This document shows positions 1 through 7,272 of a DNA stretch of 21,996 nt, piece by piece. The notes under the pieces were generated by a model. The model saw nothing but the letters and a program-made list of their open reading frames with translations, did not search any database and had not been told where the DNA came from. Positions within the stretch are counted from its first letter, which is position 1; the number at the start of each line of letters is the position of its first letter. The stretch spans positions 1 to 21,996 of the forward strand of contig NZ_LGDG01000012.1 in assembly GCF_001279775.1 (NCBI RefSeq), given 5' to 3'. Source of the stretch: Streptomyces sp. MMG1533 (GTDB taxonomy: Bacteria > Actinomycetota > Actinomycetes > Streptomycetales > Streptomycetaceae). The position numbers were made by a program, and so were the translations under genes.

Positions 1-216
1 TTCATCCCCGGACTGGAACTCTCCCGCCGCTTCTACCTCGAAGCCGTACGGCCCCTGTTGGACGAGGCCGCCCCCGGGATTACGCACTCCGCCGCCCGCG
101 TCGGCAGCGGCTCGGAAGTCCTCGGATTCGACACCGCCCGCTCCGCCGACCACGAGTGGGGGCCCCGCCTGCAGATCTTCCTGTACCCGCAGGACGTCAC
201 CCACCACGGAGCGTGA
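1..216 (+). pseudogene. DUF4037-like protein, N-terminal fragment
   Basis: The first 71 codons are open from the window edge and read FIPGLELSRRFY near the start, then GSEVLGFDTARSADHEWG. This resembles the N-terminal nucleotidyltransferase-like segment of DUF4037 proteins, where a Gly-Ser-Glu stretch and a Ser-x-Asp-His stretch are typical. The true start lies just left of the window. Family members are usually several hundred residues long, but this frame stops at a TGA right after FLYPQDVTHHGA, so only the N-terminus is present. The DNA after the stop is unrelated and holds a ligase remnant on the other strand, which suggests a deletion or rearrangement junction near 216. The family call rests on recognised motifs; no search was run. 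The reaction is unknown. Confidence 0.5.
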
Positions 217-349
217 CGAGGTCGCGACGCTCGACCGATAGCCGCACCGGCCACATCCCTGAACGCTGGCGTCCGTAGACCGGCACCCGCACCAGCCAGC
301 CTCCTGAGGTGTGCCATTGGAGGGCGGAGACAGGCCAGCAGGTGACATA

Positions 350-498
350 ACGCCATCCAGGGCGGTCGCGTCGGGCAGCTGAGCAGCGCCGGCCACGATC
401 TCCGGGAATGCCGGCACCAGGTCGCTGCCCCGCCGTGAGCGCAGCACCACCCGGCCGGACTCGACCCATACCTGCGCCCGGAACCCGTACCACTTCGG
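350..498 (-). pseudogene. ATP-dependent DNA ligase remnant (adenylation motif region)
   Basis: Reading the minus strand from 498 gives PKWYGFRA, then GRVVLRSRRG, then PAFPEIVAGAAQLPDATALDG. This matches the order of the adenylation domain of actinobacterial ATP-dependent DNA ligases: motif I KxDGxR holding the AMP-accepting lysine, then the RSRxG segment, then LDGE. Three signs of decay are visible. A TAA stop lies directly before the Pro-Lys (499-501). The motif I aspartate is tyrosine (KWYG instead of KWDG). The similarity ends right after LDG at about 350, where LDGE should continue. Nothing upstream or downstream restores the rest of the enzyme. The intact enzyme would seal DNA nicks in repair; this piece cannot. 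Confidence 0.6.
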
Positions 499-524
499 TT
501 ATGCGCTGTTGAGCTGTCCGCGGG

Positions 525-805
525 ATGGAGTGCCGCGTCATGTCGATCACGGGGTGGCGGGTGCACTTCACTCGCCGGGAACTGGCACGGCCACGCGAAG
601 TGACCCCGTTCATGCGGGAGTTCAGTGATCTGTTCGCCGGTCTCGCTCAGGGGTTGGATGATCTGGGGGCGCCCGAGGGGCAGCCGTGCACACCTTGCAG
701 GAGCTGGAGATGCGTACCCGGCTTGAACTGGTGCCGGAGGGGGCCTGGGAGCCGGTGGGCTTCAGCGACGAGGGCTGGCTGGAGCGGTCGGCGGTGGCCG
801 CGTGA
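525..805 (+). pseudogene. First gene of a recombinase-like trio, internally deleted
   Basis: Frame 3 from about 525 encodes RREVTP-like text (ARPREVTPFMREFSDLF, then GLDDLGAPEGQP), which resembles the N-terminus of large actinobacterial integrase-like proteins. At about 680 the coding potential moves to frame 2, which reads VHTLQELEMRTRLELVPEG and ends at the TGA at 803-805. The simplest reading is one gene that lost most of its middle, leaving about 50 N-terminal and 40 C-terminal residues out of frame with each other. The stop overlaps the GTG start of the next gene (GTGA at 802-805), an intact sign of former translational coupling. The catalytic domain is gone. Assignment as the first member of a Tn554/RIT-like recombinase trio is inferred from the gene arrangement. 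Confidence 0.45.
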
Positions 806-2120
806 GCGAGGAGGCACCCCGCGCGGGTCGCGGCCGTGCGTCGGCTGTTCCCGGCGGCTTCTACGAGCCGCCCCCGACCGTGGAGTTCCCCGAGGACGGC
901 GGGGCGCCGGTGGTGCGGTTCACCGGTGAGGACGGCCGCGAGTGCGTGTTCCGGTTCGAGGAGTTGCCGCTGCCAGGATTGCACCGGGATTTCGCGCACG
1001 CGCTGGGGGTGCGGATCGGACCCGGCGGCGGGCGCCGCACACAGCGGGCGGCGAGCGGCCAGTGGCAGACGATCAAGCGGTTCCTGCTGCTCCTGGACCA
1101 GCTTGCGGAACCGCCGCGGCGGGTGGAGGAGCTGCGAGTGCGTCACCTGGAGCGGTACCTGATGTCGAGGCGGCAGACGTGTGGGGAGAAGTCCGCCCGC
1201 CGGAACCTGCAGGACCTGCTGCGGATCGTGCGTGTCCTGCCCGGTCAGGAACGGCTGGACGGGGCTGTGGTGGACTTTGCCGGGCAGCCCGGGCACGGCG
1301 TGGACGCCCAGCAGGCTGGGCGTCCGGGGTACTCCGATCGCGAGTTCCAGGCTGTCATGGCCGTCGCCCGCTCGGACGTGGCCGCTGTCCGTGACCGGAT
1401 CATGGCGGGCGAGAAGCTGCTGGGGCGTTTCCTCGACAACGACGAAAGCCTGTCGGTGGCTGAGCGGGAACAGGGGGCGCGGCGGCTGGCGGCGATGGCG
1501 GCCACGGGCCGGGCTGAGCGGGCGCAACCCGGAGGCATTGAAGGAACTGCCCGCCGAGCACCGGCTGTTGGAGGCGCGCGCGGTGGCGGTCACGCTGACC
1601 AAGCGCCGTCGGGGCAAGGCCAACTCCCGCACGACGGTGCACTGGAGCGTCGATGAGGACCGCCAGTTGCGGACGATGGGGAGCTTCTACCTGCTGCTGC
1701 ACCGGTTGATGGGCCACAGCCGGGCGTTCTCCGGGAGCGGGTCGGTGTGGTCGATCTGGGCGGGCAACGGCCGAGGCGGTGATCTCAATGCCGCCACTGG
1801 CGGGCACATCGGGCCCTTCGATGCCGAGCTGGCCCGCAAGCTGAAGCTCGGGGCGTGGGCCGAGCGCCACGGCCTGGTCGGCGACGACGGCAAGCCGCTG
1901 CAGATGATGGTGACGGGCATCAAGAAGACCGTCGAGGTGCGCACGGCGAAGCAGGTCGGAGGGCATCTTCCGTCCGCGCGGGCGACGAACACGGCGGACA
2001 CCTCCTTCACCCACTACCTGCGCAAGGGCCCGTTCGTCGCCGAGTGGGCGGCCGACGTGCTCACGGAGGCGATCACCGACGCGGAGGAGAGCGCCCGCGC
2101 GGTCGTCGTCCGCCTCGGTC
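802..2120 (+). pseudogene. Second recombinase-like gene of the trio, frameshifted
   Basis: Translation starts at GTG 802, overlapping the previous stop. Frame 1 runs through a core-binding-like helical region (QWQTIKRFLLLLDQLAEPP, RNLQDLLRIVRVLPGQ) to about 1515 (AMAATGRA). The protein then continues in frame 2 from about 1517 (LSGRNPEALKELPAEHRLLEA) to TSFTHYLRKGPF and DVLTEAITDAEESA. One indel in the run around 1510-1525 therefore splits a roughly 440-residue protein. Frame 2 remains open beyond 2120 but without sensible sequence, because another gene fragment is joined there in frame 3. The overall build, with an N-terminal DNA-binding helical part and a large C-terminal domain coupled to neighbours, fits the middle protein of a site-specific recombinase trio. 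Catalytic residues were not firmly placed. Confidence 0.5.
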
Positions 2121-2864
2121 TTCACCTGCGTACGCCACTTCCTGCTGTGAGCACAGGGCCGCCGGGACTGGATCGCCGGAGCCACCAGCCAACGCCGCTA
2201 CCTGATCCGATACTTCCTGAAATGGACCACAAGCCGTCGCCTCACCCGCGAACTGACCGTCCCCTCCATCCCCAGGCAAGAGCCCCAGAACCTGCTCGAC
2301 GAGAACGATCGATGGCCGCTCCTCCAGCGCTGTCTCACCGACGATGCCCTGCCTACGGACGTGCAGGCTGCCGGCGCGATCACCCTGCTGTTCGGTCCGT
2401 CCACCGAACGCCTTTGCCATCTGACGCCCGAGCACCTCAAGTTCGGTGACGAGCACGCTCACTTGTTCCTGGGCCGCCACCCCGTCCTGCTGCCTCCACG
2501 GCTCGCCGAGCTCCTTCGGAGCCTCGCCGAACAGCCTCAGCTACGGCCGCAGCTCTCACGAGTCCAGCCAGGGCCGCGGTGGCTCTTCCCGCGCATGGTC
2601 CCAGGCAAGCCGATCTCGACGCACGGCATGACCCAGAAACTGGGTCGCCACGGCATCCCGGTTCGCACCGCCCGCAACGCGGCGCTGGCAGCCCTCGCCG
2701 CCGATCTCCCCAGCCCAATCCTCGCCGACCTGACCGGCATGCACCGCCACACCGCCATCCGCTGGGTCGCCTACGCCAGACGCGACTGGGCCGAATACCT
2801 TGCCGCCCGAGCTGAAGACGAGGCCAACAAGCGGGAGAAGAAGCAGGTTCCTGACACCGTTTAG
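2115..2864 (+). pseudogene. Third recombinase-like gene, N-terminus lost
   Basis: Frame 3 reads VFTCVRHFLL, a TGA at 2148-2150, then GRRDWIAGATSQRRYLIRYF, PRQEPQNLLDEN and onward to the TAG at 2862-2864. The C-terminal part (TLLFGPSTERLCHLTPEHL, STHGMTQKLGRHGI, LTGMHRHTAIRWVAYARRDW) resembles the C-terminal domain of Streptomyces integrase-like proteins; the GMHRHTAIRW segment occupies the place of the last tyrosine-recombinase box. The N-terminus is missing because the frame appears abruptly inside the end of the previous gene, and an early stop interrupts the remainder. An internal ATG at 2361 could at best give a C-terminal piece. Together with the two preceding genes this looks like the right end of a decayed mobile element. 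Confidence 0.5.
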
Positions 2865-2958
2865 CGATCAGACGACTGAGAGATTTCGATGAGAACTGGA
2901 CAACACTTCTGCCATCACGTGGGCCATCAGTCCACCCGGCCGAGTGTCCGGCTGTTCC

Positions 2959-3429
2959 TCACGCCTTGCCGAAAGTACTGGGCGAACACGTCGTCGTCTC
3001 GTTGATGCACACATAGACGGTGACGTTTAGGCCCTCGGCGATGTCTCCGCTGCCGTCGGGCGTGCCCAGGTTGTACTCCTTCAACCCGTCCGCCGTGCCC
3101 ACGTAGAAGGTGTCTTCGTCCTGTGTATGACCTTGCGCGTCTGTGACGACGACCCGGGCTCTTGCAGCATGTCCGTCGGCGTAGCCGTCCTTCACGGACA
3201 GCTTCTCGCCGTACGGGTCGAAGAAGACCCAGTACTCGCCAGATCCGTCGCTGCGCCACAGACCTGAGCCCGCCTCGACACCTCCGGGGTCCTTGTCACT
3301 GGGGTCCGTCCACGATTCGGTGTCCCAGAAGGTGGCCGCGTGGGCTGGTCCGGTAGTGCTGATTGTGAGCCCCACAACCGTGCAGGCTGCGACCAGAGCC
3401 ATGCGGACCGCGCTCTGTGCTGTTCTCAC
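2959..3429 (-). CDS. Small secreted protein, function unknown
   Basis: The 156-residue product begins at a GTG (3429) preceded by TTGGAGAC about 8 bases upstream. Its first part is a Sec-type signal: a positive start, the hydrophobic stretch MALVAACTVVGLTI, and a signal peptidase I-like site after AHA. The mature chain of about 120 residues is acidic, rich in Gly, Asp, Thr and aromatic residues (FWDTESWTDPSD, YWVFFDPYGEKL), and has two cysteines near the C-terminus (VYVCINETTTCSP) that could form a disulfide. The frame stays open upstream, but neither the residues nor a ribosome site support a longer protein. The family is not recognised; the protein is probably extracellular. It is transcribed away from the gene at 3628. 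Confidence 0.75.
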   Translation of the reverse strand: MRTAQSAVRMALVAACTVVGLTISTTGPAHAATFWDTESWTDPSDKDPGGVEAGSGLWRSDGSGEYWVFFDPYGEKLSVKDGYADGHAARARVVVTDAQGHTQDEDTFYVGTADGLKEYNLGTPDGSGDIAEGLNVTVYVCINETTTCSPSTFGKA

Positions 3430-3488
3430 TCGGTGTCTCCAATCTCTCCCCGTGCCATCTTTGCTTAGGCAACTGGAAGGTGAACATG

Positions 3489-3508
3489 CCATCTGCCGCA
3501 GCAGATGG
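3489..3508. promoter_or_regulatory. Perfect 8-bp inverted repeat upstream of the secreted-protein gene
   Basis: CCATCTGC and GCAGATGG flank the four bases CGCA. The repeat lies about 60 bases upstream of the start of the minus-strand secreted protein and inside the divergent intergenic region. It could be an operator or a hairpin in the leader; no run of T follows it on either strand. Confidence 0.4.
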
Positions 3509-3627
3509 GAACCTGAACTCTTCGAGGTTGACGAGACGACGGCCAAGGGGTTCGAAACCACCGGCCATGTGCGTCGGAGGCGAGTACCCCGCCGGAGACT
3601 CCAAGCAGCATCGTTCGTTGACGGGAC

Positions 3628-3973
3628 ATGGGCGAATCAGTTGGCGCCGAAGCGCCGCACCACCCCTACTACGACGTGTCCCAGCGCGTCGACGGCTTCC
3701 AGCACGCAGTGCGTTGCCTTGACTGCCATTGGTCCCAGATCGTGGACGAGGACCTCCATGAGGAGCGTGAGAATGTCCTGCTTGCCTGGCACGCCGCGCA
3801 TCCGGAGGAAGCCGTCGACCACCTCACTCTTCCACCCACGCATGTCCGTCTGGCCGTCCCGACCTACGCGCTCTGGAAGAACGACGGCTACGGTTGCGCA
3901 CTGGTCAGCGACACGCGTACGCGCCCGGACGGCGGTGCTGTCCGCTACAACCACGAGTGCCTGATGAACCTTC
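3628..3973 (+). pseudogene. Unknown protein gene interrupted at its 3' end by an insertion
   Basis: The coding stretch begins near ATG 3628 and gives a plausible protein of about 115 residues: HHPYYDVSQRVDGFQHAV, CLDCHW, ENVLLAWHAAHPEEAVDHL, YNHECLMNL. The Cys-x-x-Cys-His stretch may bind metal. The start has no strong ribosome site, so it is uncertain. At 3971 the inverted repeat of the mobile unit begins. The frame then runs on by chance through transposon DNA to 4155, giving a low-complexity tail (QRALSPFPAEASS and onward) that is the antisense of the transposon accessory gene. The real C-terminus was most likely displaced by the insertion; no continuation is recognisable to the right of 6195. 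Function unknown. Confidence 0.45.
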
Positions 3974-3994
3974 AGAGGGCGTTAAGTCCGTTTC
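3971..3994 (+). repeat. Outer left inverted repeat of the mobile unit
   Basis: The 24 bases (TTCAGAGGGCGTTAAGTCC followed by GTTTC) are the exact reverse complement of 6172-6195. They run into the end of the interrupted gene on the left. Confidence 0.85.
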
Positions 3995-4130
3995 CTGCTG
4001 AGGCTTCGTCCGGGCTGGGTGAGGATGCCTTGGCGGCCGAGTCGGCCGAGTCGGGAGCGGGTGACGTTCACCGTGGACTCAGCTCCATGGCCCGGGCCGA
4101 GTCGCTTACGCGGCGGCCTGCCTTTCCTGC
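3976..4130 (-). pseudogene. C-terminal fragment of an IS accessory protein, diverged copy
   Basis: The minus strand reads VNVTRSRLGRLGRQGILTQP and ends RKRT before a stop at 3982-3984. This is the same ending as the complete accessory protein at 5786-6184 (LNVTRSRLGRLTRQGFLTQP, ending QKRT): 22 of the last 29 residues agree. The resemblance fades upstream of about 4130, where the full gene has its coiled-coil part, so only the winged-helix end remains. The amount of divergence says that this end came from a related but different element and not from a fresh duplication. It supplies the left inverted repeat of the composite unit. Confidence 0.7.
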
Positions 4131-4184
4131 GGCCCCGACGGATCGACAGCTGTGACATGGAGAAACGGCAAATCAGAGGACCGC

Positions 4185-4736
4185 TCAGCTGCTCAAGGCT
4201 TGCCACTCCCGCGCCAGCACCGACCAGACCTCGGCATCGTGGCGGACGCCGCGGTAGAGGTAGGTTTCGCGCAGGACGCCCTCACGGGTCATGCCGAGTC
4301 GCTTGGCCACGTTGATGCTGGGCGTGTTCTTCGGCGACACCAACCACTGCACACGGTGGATGCCGCGCTCGTTGAACGCCCAGTCGATGATTAGCCGTGC
4401 TGCACGTCCGACCAGGCCCCGGCCTGTGGCGGCAGGCTCCAGCCAGCAGCCTGCCTCGCAGGTGCCGGCTGCGGCGTCGAATTTCGGGAAGGAGACGCCA
4501 CCCACGAGGGTGCCGTCGAGCCAGATACCGTACAGCCGGCCGGTGTCGGAGGCTGCCTTGTCGGCGTAGCGCTGGAGATAGCCGCGGGCCGAGTCGAGGT
4601 CGGCAGCGAGGTCGGGCAGCTCCATGTGCTCGCCGACGAAGTCCCGGCCCCGGTCCATATGCGCGAGGAACTCCTCGGCCCGCCACGGCTCCAGCGGCCG
4701 CAGCTCGGCCCCGTCCCCCAGGGAGATCGCGAACAT
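4185..4736 (-). CDS. GNAT family N-acetyltransferase (RimJ/RimL type)
   Basis: This 183-residue protein probably transfers an acetyl group from acetyl-CoA to an amino group; the RimJ/RimL group includes ribosomal-protein and antibiotic-modifying enzymes, so the substrate is open. The chain begins MFAISLGDGAELRPLEPW. The acetyl-CoA binding signature is ATGRGLVGRAARLIIDWAF, matching the R/Q-x-x-G-x-G/A rule, followed by the typical strand and helix ending SINVAKRLGMTREGVLRE. The ATG at 4736 is preferred to the upstream one at 4781 because similarity starts there and GAAGG lies just upstream. The gene lies between the two left-type repeat ends of the mobile unit and is transcribed opposite to the transposase, which suggests capture as cargo. 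Confidence 0.85.
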   Translation of the reverse strand: MFAISLGDGAELRPLEPWRAEEFLAHMDRGRDFVGEHMELPDLAADLDSARGYLQRYADKAASDTGRLYGIWLDGTLVGGVSFPKFDAAAGTCEAGCWLEPAATGRGLVGRAARLIIDWAFNERGIHRVQWLVSPKNTPSINVAKRLGMTREGVLRETYLYRGVRHDAEVWSVLAREWQALSS

Positions 4737-4931
4737 AGCCGCCCTTCGAAGTGCGCCTATCCGACCGTTGGATCTTCGCATGCACGCCCTCCCATCCGCT
4801 ACGGACGGCGGCGGGGCTTGCCGCGTTTGCGAGGGCGTTAAGTCTGATCCATCTCGGTTCGTGATCGCTCGATCGTGGTACCGATGCTCGTCCGGGCCGA
4901 CCGTTCGTCATGCCCATGCTGGGATGCGGGC

Positions 4932-5789
4932 ATGGAGCGAAGACCGTATCCGAGCGACTTATCGGACGAGCAGTGGGCGTTGATCGAGCCGATGATCACG
5001 GCCTGGAAACAGGACCGAATGAGCCGGTCGGCGACCGGAGACCCCGGGTCCTGCGATCTCCGGGAGATCGTGAACGCGATCTTCTATCAGAACCGGACGG
5101 GCTGTCAGTGGCGCTACCTGCCCCATGACCTGCCGGCATGGTCGGCGGTGTTCTCCTACTTCACGCTGTGGCGCCAGGACGGGCTCGACCAGCGGATCCA
5201 GGAACTGCTGCGCTGCCAGGTGAGGGAGAAGGCCCGCCGACTAGAGGACCCGTCCCTCGTGGTCATCGACACCCAGTCCGTGCGCGCCGCCGCGGGTGTC
5301 CCGAAGACCACGACGACGGGACTGGACGCGAACAAGGGGACGCCGGGGCGCAAGCGGGGACTGGCCGTCGACGTGCTGGGGCTGATCATCGGCGTCGTCG
5401 TCCTGGCCGCTTCCGCGCACGACAACACCGCCGGTACCGCCCTGCTCGACCAGGCGGCCGAGCGGTGCGGGATGCGCCTGGAGAAGGTCCTGGTGGACCA
5501 GGGCTTCAAGGACGAGGCCATCATCCACGGCGCCCTGCTGGACATCACCGTCGAGGTCGTCCGCCGCAACCCGGACGACCAGGGCAAGGGCTTCGTCCCA
5601 CAGCCCAAGAGGTGGGTGGTCGAGCAGGTCAACGGCACGCTGATGCTGCACCGGCGCCTGGCCCGCGAGTACGACCACCGCCCCGACAACTCCGCCTCGC
5701 GCGTCTACTGGGCCTCCACCGCGAACATGACCCGCCGTCTCACCACACCCACCCCGGCCTGGCGCGACACTCTCCAGGTGGCCGCGTGA
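4932..5789 (+). CDS. IS5-family DDE transposase
   Basis: The 285-residue protein starts MERRPYPSDLSDEQWALIEP, a hallmark N-terminus of this group. An N-terminal DUF4096-like region holds the CQWRYLPHDLPAW stretch. The catalytic core follows, with likely acidic residues in VVIDTQSVRA (first Asp), KVLVDQGFKDEA (second Asp) and VVEQVNGTLMLHRRLAREY (Glu). The arrangement GRKRGLAVDVLG between the first two acidic motifs is normal for the family. Length and motifs are complete, so the enzyme may be active. A more upstream ATG (4875) exists, but its extra residues lack similarity. The stop codon overlaps the next start, so the two proteins are probably made together. Confidence 0.9.
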   Translation: MERRPYPSDLSDEQWALIEPMITAWKQDRMSRSATGDPGSCDLREIVNAIFYQNRTGCQWRYLPHDLPAWSAVFSYFTLWRQDGLDQRIQELLRCQVREKARRLEDPSLVVIDTQSVRAAAGVPKTTTTGLDANKGTPGRKRGLAVDVLGLIIGVVVLAASAHDNTAGTALLDQAAERCGMRLEKVLVDQGFKDEAIIHGALLDITVEVVRRNPDDQGKGFVPQPKRWVVEQVNGTLMLHRRLAREYDHRPDNSASRVYWASTANMTRRLTTPTPAWRDTLQVAA

Positions 5790-6184
5790 ACATCATCGAA
5801 CTTCTGACGGACCTCCAGGCCCGGCACGACGAGGCCACCGCCCGGGCCAGCGCACTACGCGCCCAGATCGAACACTTCACTGCCGCTCTCACCGAGACCG
5901 AAGCGCGTCTCGCGGACCTGGCCACCACCCGGAAGGTCATCGCCGAACTCGCGCCGACCGGGGAGCCACCGGATCCGCCCGAGTCGACCACCGACTACCA
6001 GGCCATCCTGAACGCCTTCAACCAGTACCCCGACCAGGCGTTCCGTGTCCGCGAACTACACGAGTTCCTCGGCATGCCCACTGACGACCCAGCCCTGAAC
6101 GTCACCCGCAGCCGCCTCGGACGCCTCACCCGTCAAGGCTTCCTCACCCAACCCGGCCGAGGCATCTACCAGAAACGGACTTAA
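5786..6184 (+). CDS. IS-borne accessory protein, coiled coil plus winged-helix-like end
   Basis: The 132-residue protein begins with a GTG that overlaps the transposase stop (GTGA, 5786-5789). Residues 1-50 (NIIELLTDLQARHDEATARA, then ALTETEARLADLA) form a heptad-rich helix likely to be a coiled coil. A Pro-rich hinge follows (PTGEPPDPPES), then a C-terminal domain whose pattern FRVRELHEFLGM, NVTRSRLGRL, GFLTQPGRG suggests a winged helix that binds DNA. The right inverted repeat begins within the last codons. A diverged C-terminal copy lies at 3976-4130, showing that the gene travels with this IS group. It is probably a DNA-binding helper or regulator of transposition, by inference from position and fold. 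Confidence 0.75.
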   Translation: MNIIELLTDLQARHDEATARASALRAQIEHFTAALTETEARLADLATTRKVIAELAPTGEPPDPPESTTDYQAILNAFNQYPDQAFRVRELHEFLGMPTDDPALNVTRSRLGRLTRQGFLTQPGRGIYQKRT

Positions 6185-6195
6185 CGCCCTCTGAA
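6172..6195 (-). repeat. Right inverted repeat of IS and composite unit
   Basis: This is the exact 24-base reverse complement of 3971-3994. It includes the end and stop codon of the accessory gene and extends four bases past the IS core. Confidence 0.85.
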
Positions 6196-6257
6196 TGCGC
6201 GAATCCGAGACTCGGTGCGCAACGGTCGCGGTCCGTAGTTGCTATGACTGACGCAAC

Positions 6258-7172
6258 CTACTCCGTACCGTAGGCCGCCCACCGCCCGAGGGTGAACCCG
6301 TCGCCCTCTTGCCGGACTTCCACGGCACCCGCCCCGCCGAAGTGTGCAGGGACGACCAACTCCCTTTCGGCGGCGGCTCGTTCGAGGATCCGACGGCGGC
6401 TGGCTACTGTTTGTTCCGCATCCAGACAGAAGCAACTGTTGCAGGAGGGTGTGAGGATCTGCACCGGGCTGTGCAGAAGATCGCCGACGAAGACCGCCCG
6501 GTCGCTCCCGGATGCGAGCCGCAGTACGGATGAGCCGGGCGTGTGGCCTGGCGCGGACTCCAGAGTGAGGTGCTCGTCGATGCGGTGGGTGCCGTCCCAC
6601 AGTACGGTCTGCCCGGCCCGGTGGACGGGCGCGATGCTGTCCTCGTAGATCAGCCGGTCATCCTCCCGGCGGCTGTTCCCGTACGCGTTGTCCGGGCCGA
6701 AGTGGAAGTCGTCCGCGGCCGGGATGAGGTACTGGGCGTTGGGGAACGTCGGCTGCCACCCTCCGTCGACACCGACGGTGTTCCAACCGACGTGATCACC
6801 GTGTACGTGGGTGTTGACGACGACGTCGACGTCCTCCGGCCGGACGCCGACCCGCGCCAGCCCACCCAGGAAATCGCCCTGCCAGTGGTGAAACCGGGCC
6901 GAGCCGGGCCGCTCGCGCCCGTTCCCTACCCCGGTGTCGACCAGGACGGTCCGTCCGCAGCTGCGCAGCACCCAGGTCTGTAGCGCCACCACCGCCCTGT
7001 CGCCGTCCGGTTCCCAGTGATCCGGCGCCAGCCAGTCCTCGTTGCCCTTCCACACCTCGGCGCCGGACTCCGGAAGCAGGCCGCGTGCGGGCGCGAACGC
7101 CCCTTGCCACTCGACGACTCGGGTGACCTCGACATCGCCGAGCACGATGCTCTGCATGCTCTCGCTCTTCAT
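6258..7172 (-). CDS. Metallo-beta-lactamase fold hydrolase
   Basis: The 304-residue protein has the full metal set of the superfamily: THVHGDHVGW at about 121-129, a further His in SAPGHTPGSS, the bridging Asp in AVFVGDLLHS, and the last His in LVVPAHFGG. This is a two-zinc hydrolase related to lactonase-like and other small-molecule hydrolases; the substrate cannot be told from sequence. The chain has no signal peptide and is likely cytoplasmic. The ATG at 7172 (MKSESMQSIVLGD) is chosen over an upstream in-frame start at 7208; a second ATG at 7157 is also possible. It is transcribed divergently from an AraC regulator 100 bases away, which makes control by that regulator likely. Confidence 0.85.
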   Translation of the reverse strand: MKSESMQSIVLGDVEVTRVVEWQGAFAPARGLLPESGAEVWKGNEDWLAPDHWEPDGDRAVVALQTWVLRSCGRTVLVDTGVGNGRERPGSARFHHWQGDFLGGLARVGVRPEDVDVVVNTHVHGDHVGWNTVGVDGGWQPTFPNAQYLIPAADDFHFGPDNAYGNSRREDDRLIYEDSIAPVHRAGQTVLWDGTHRIDEHLTLESAPGHTPGSSVLRLASGSDRAVFVGDLLHSPVQILTPSCNSCFCLDAEQTVASRRRILERAAAERELVVPAHFGGAGAVEVRQEGDGFTLGRWAAYGTE

Positions 7173-7272
7173 GCCCTCGACTCTAGGAAGGACAGATGAG
7201 CCCCTCAATGCCCGCTCAGCTCATTCAGATACGCACCCGTCTCACCACTGACGCCATGGGTATCCTGACCCG
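7173..7272. promoter_or_regulatory. Divergent promoter region between hydrolase and AraC regulator
   Basis: This 100-base gap must hold both promoters. A TATCCT hexamer (7261-7266) lies seven bases before the regulator ATG (7273), and no ribosome binding site precedes that ATG. The regulator mRNA may therefore be leaderless, by inference. Confidence 0.35.

Larger units (their letters stand above)
4831..6191 (+). mobile_element. IS5-like insertion sequence with two coupled genes
   Basis: The element has the left end GAGGGCGTTAAGTCT (4831-4845) and the complementary right end (GACTTAACGCCCTC, ending at 6191). It is about 1.36 kb long and carries a DDE transposase followed, with a 4-bp overlap, by a small accessory gene. 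No target duplication is evident at its borders (left flank TTTGC, right flank TGAAT). Confidence 0.75.
3971..6195. mobile_element. Composite mobile unit: acetyltransferase plus IS5-like element between perfect 24-bp inverted repeats
   Basis: Positions 3971-3994 and 6172-6195 are exact reverse complements over 24 bases, with the core GAGGGCGTTAAGTC. Inside lie a fragment of an accessory gene (3976-4130, minus), a GNAT acetyltransferase (minus) and a complete IS (4831-6191). A third copy of the core, in the same orientation as the left repeat, marks the inner left end of that IS. The 2.2-kb unit could therefore move as a whole using the outer ends, with the acetyltransferase as passenger. No convincing target duplication was found outside the repeats, so actual mobility is inferred. 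Confidence 0.6.

Noticed and set aside
622..1632. 336-codon minus-strand open frame
   Set aside because: It is the antisense of the recombinase-like genes, rich in Pro, Arg and Gln, without motifs.
1400..2185. 261-codon minus-strand open frame
   Set aside because: It is antisense to the second recombinase-like gene with no protein-like pattern.
5138..6184. 348-codon plus-strand frame across the transposase and the accessory gene
   Set aside because: Its first two thirds are a shifted reading of the transposase (Arg/Gly/Pro-rich); only the end is the real accessory protein, which starts at 5786.
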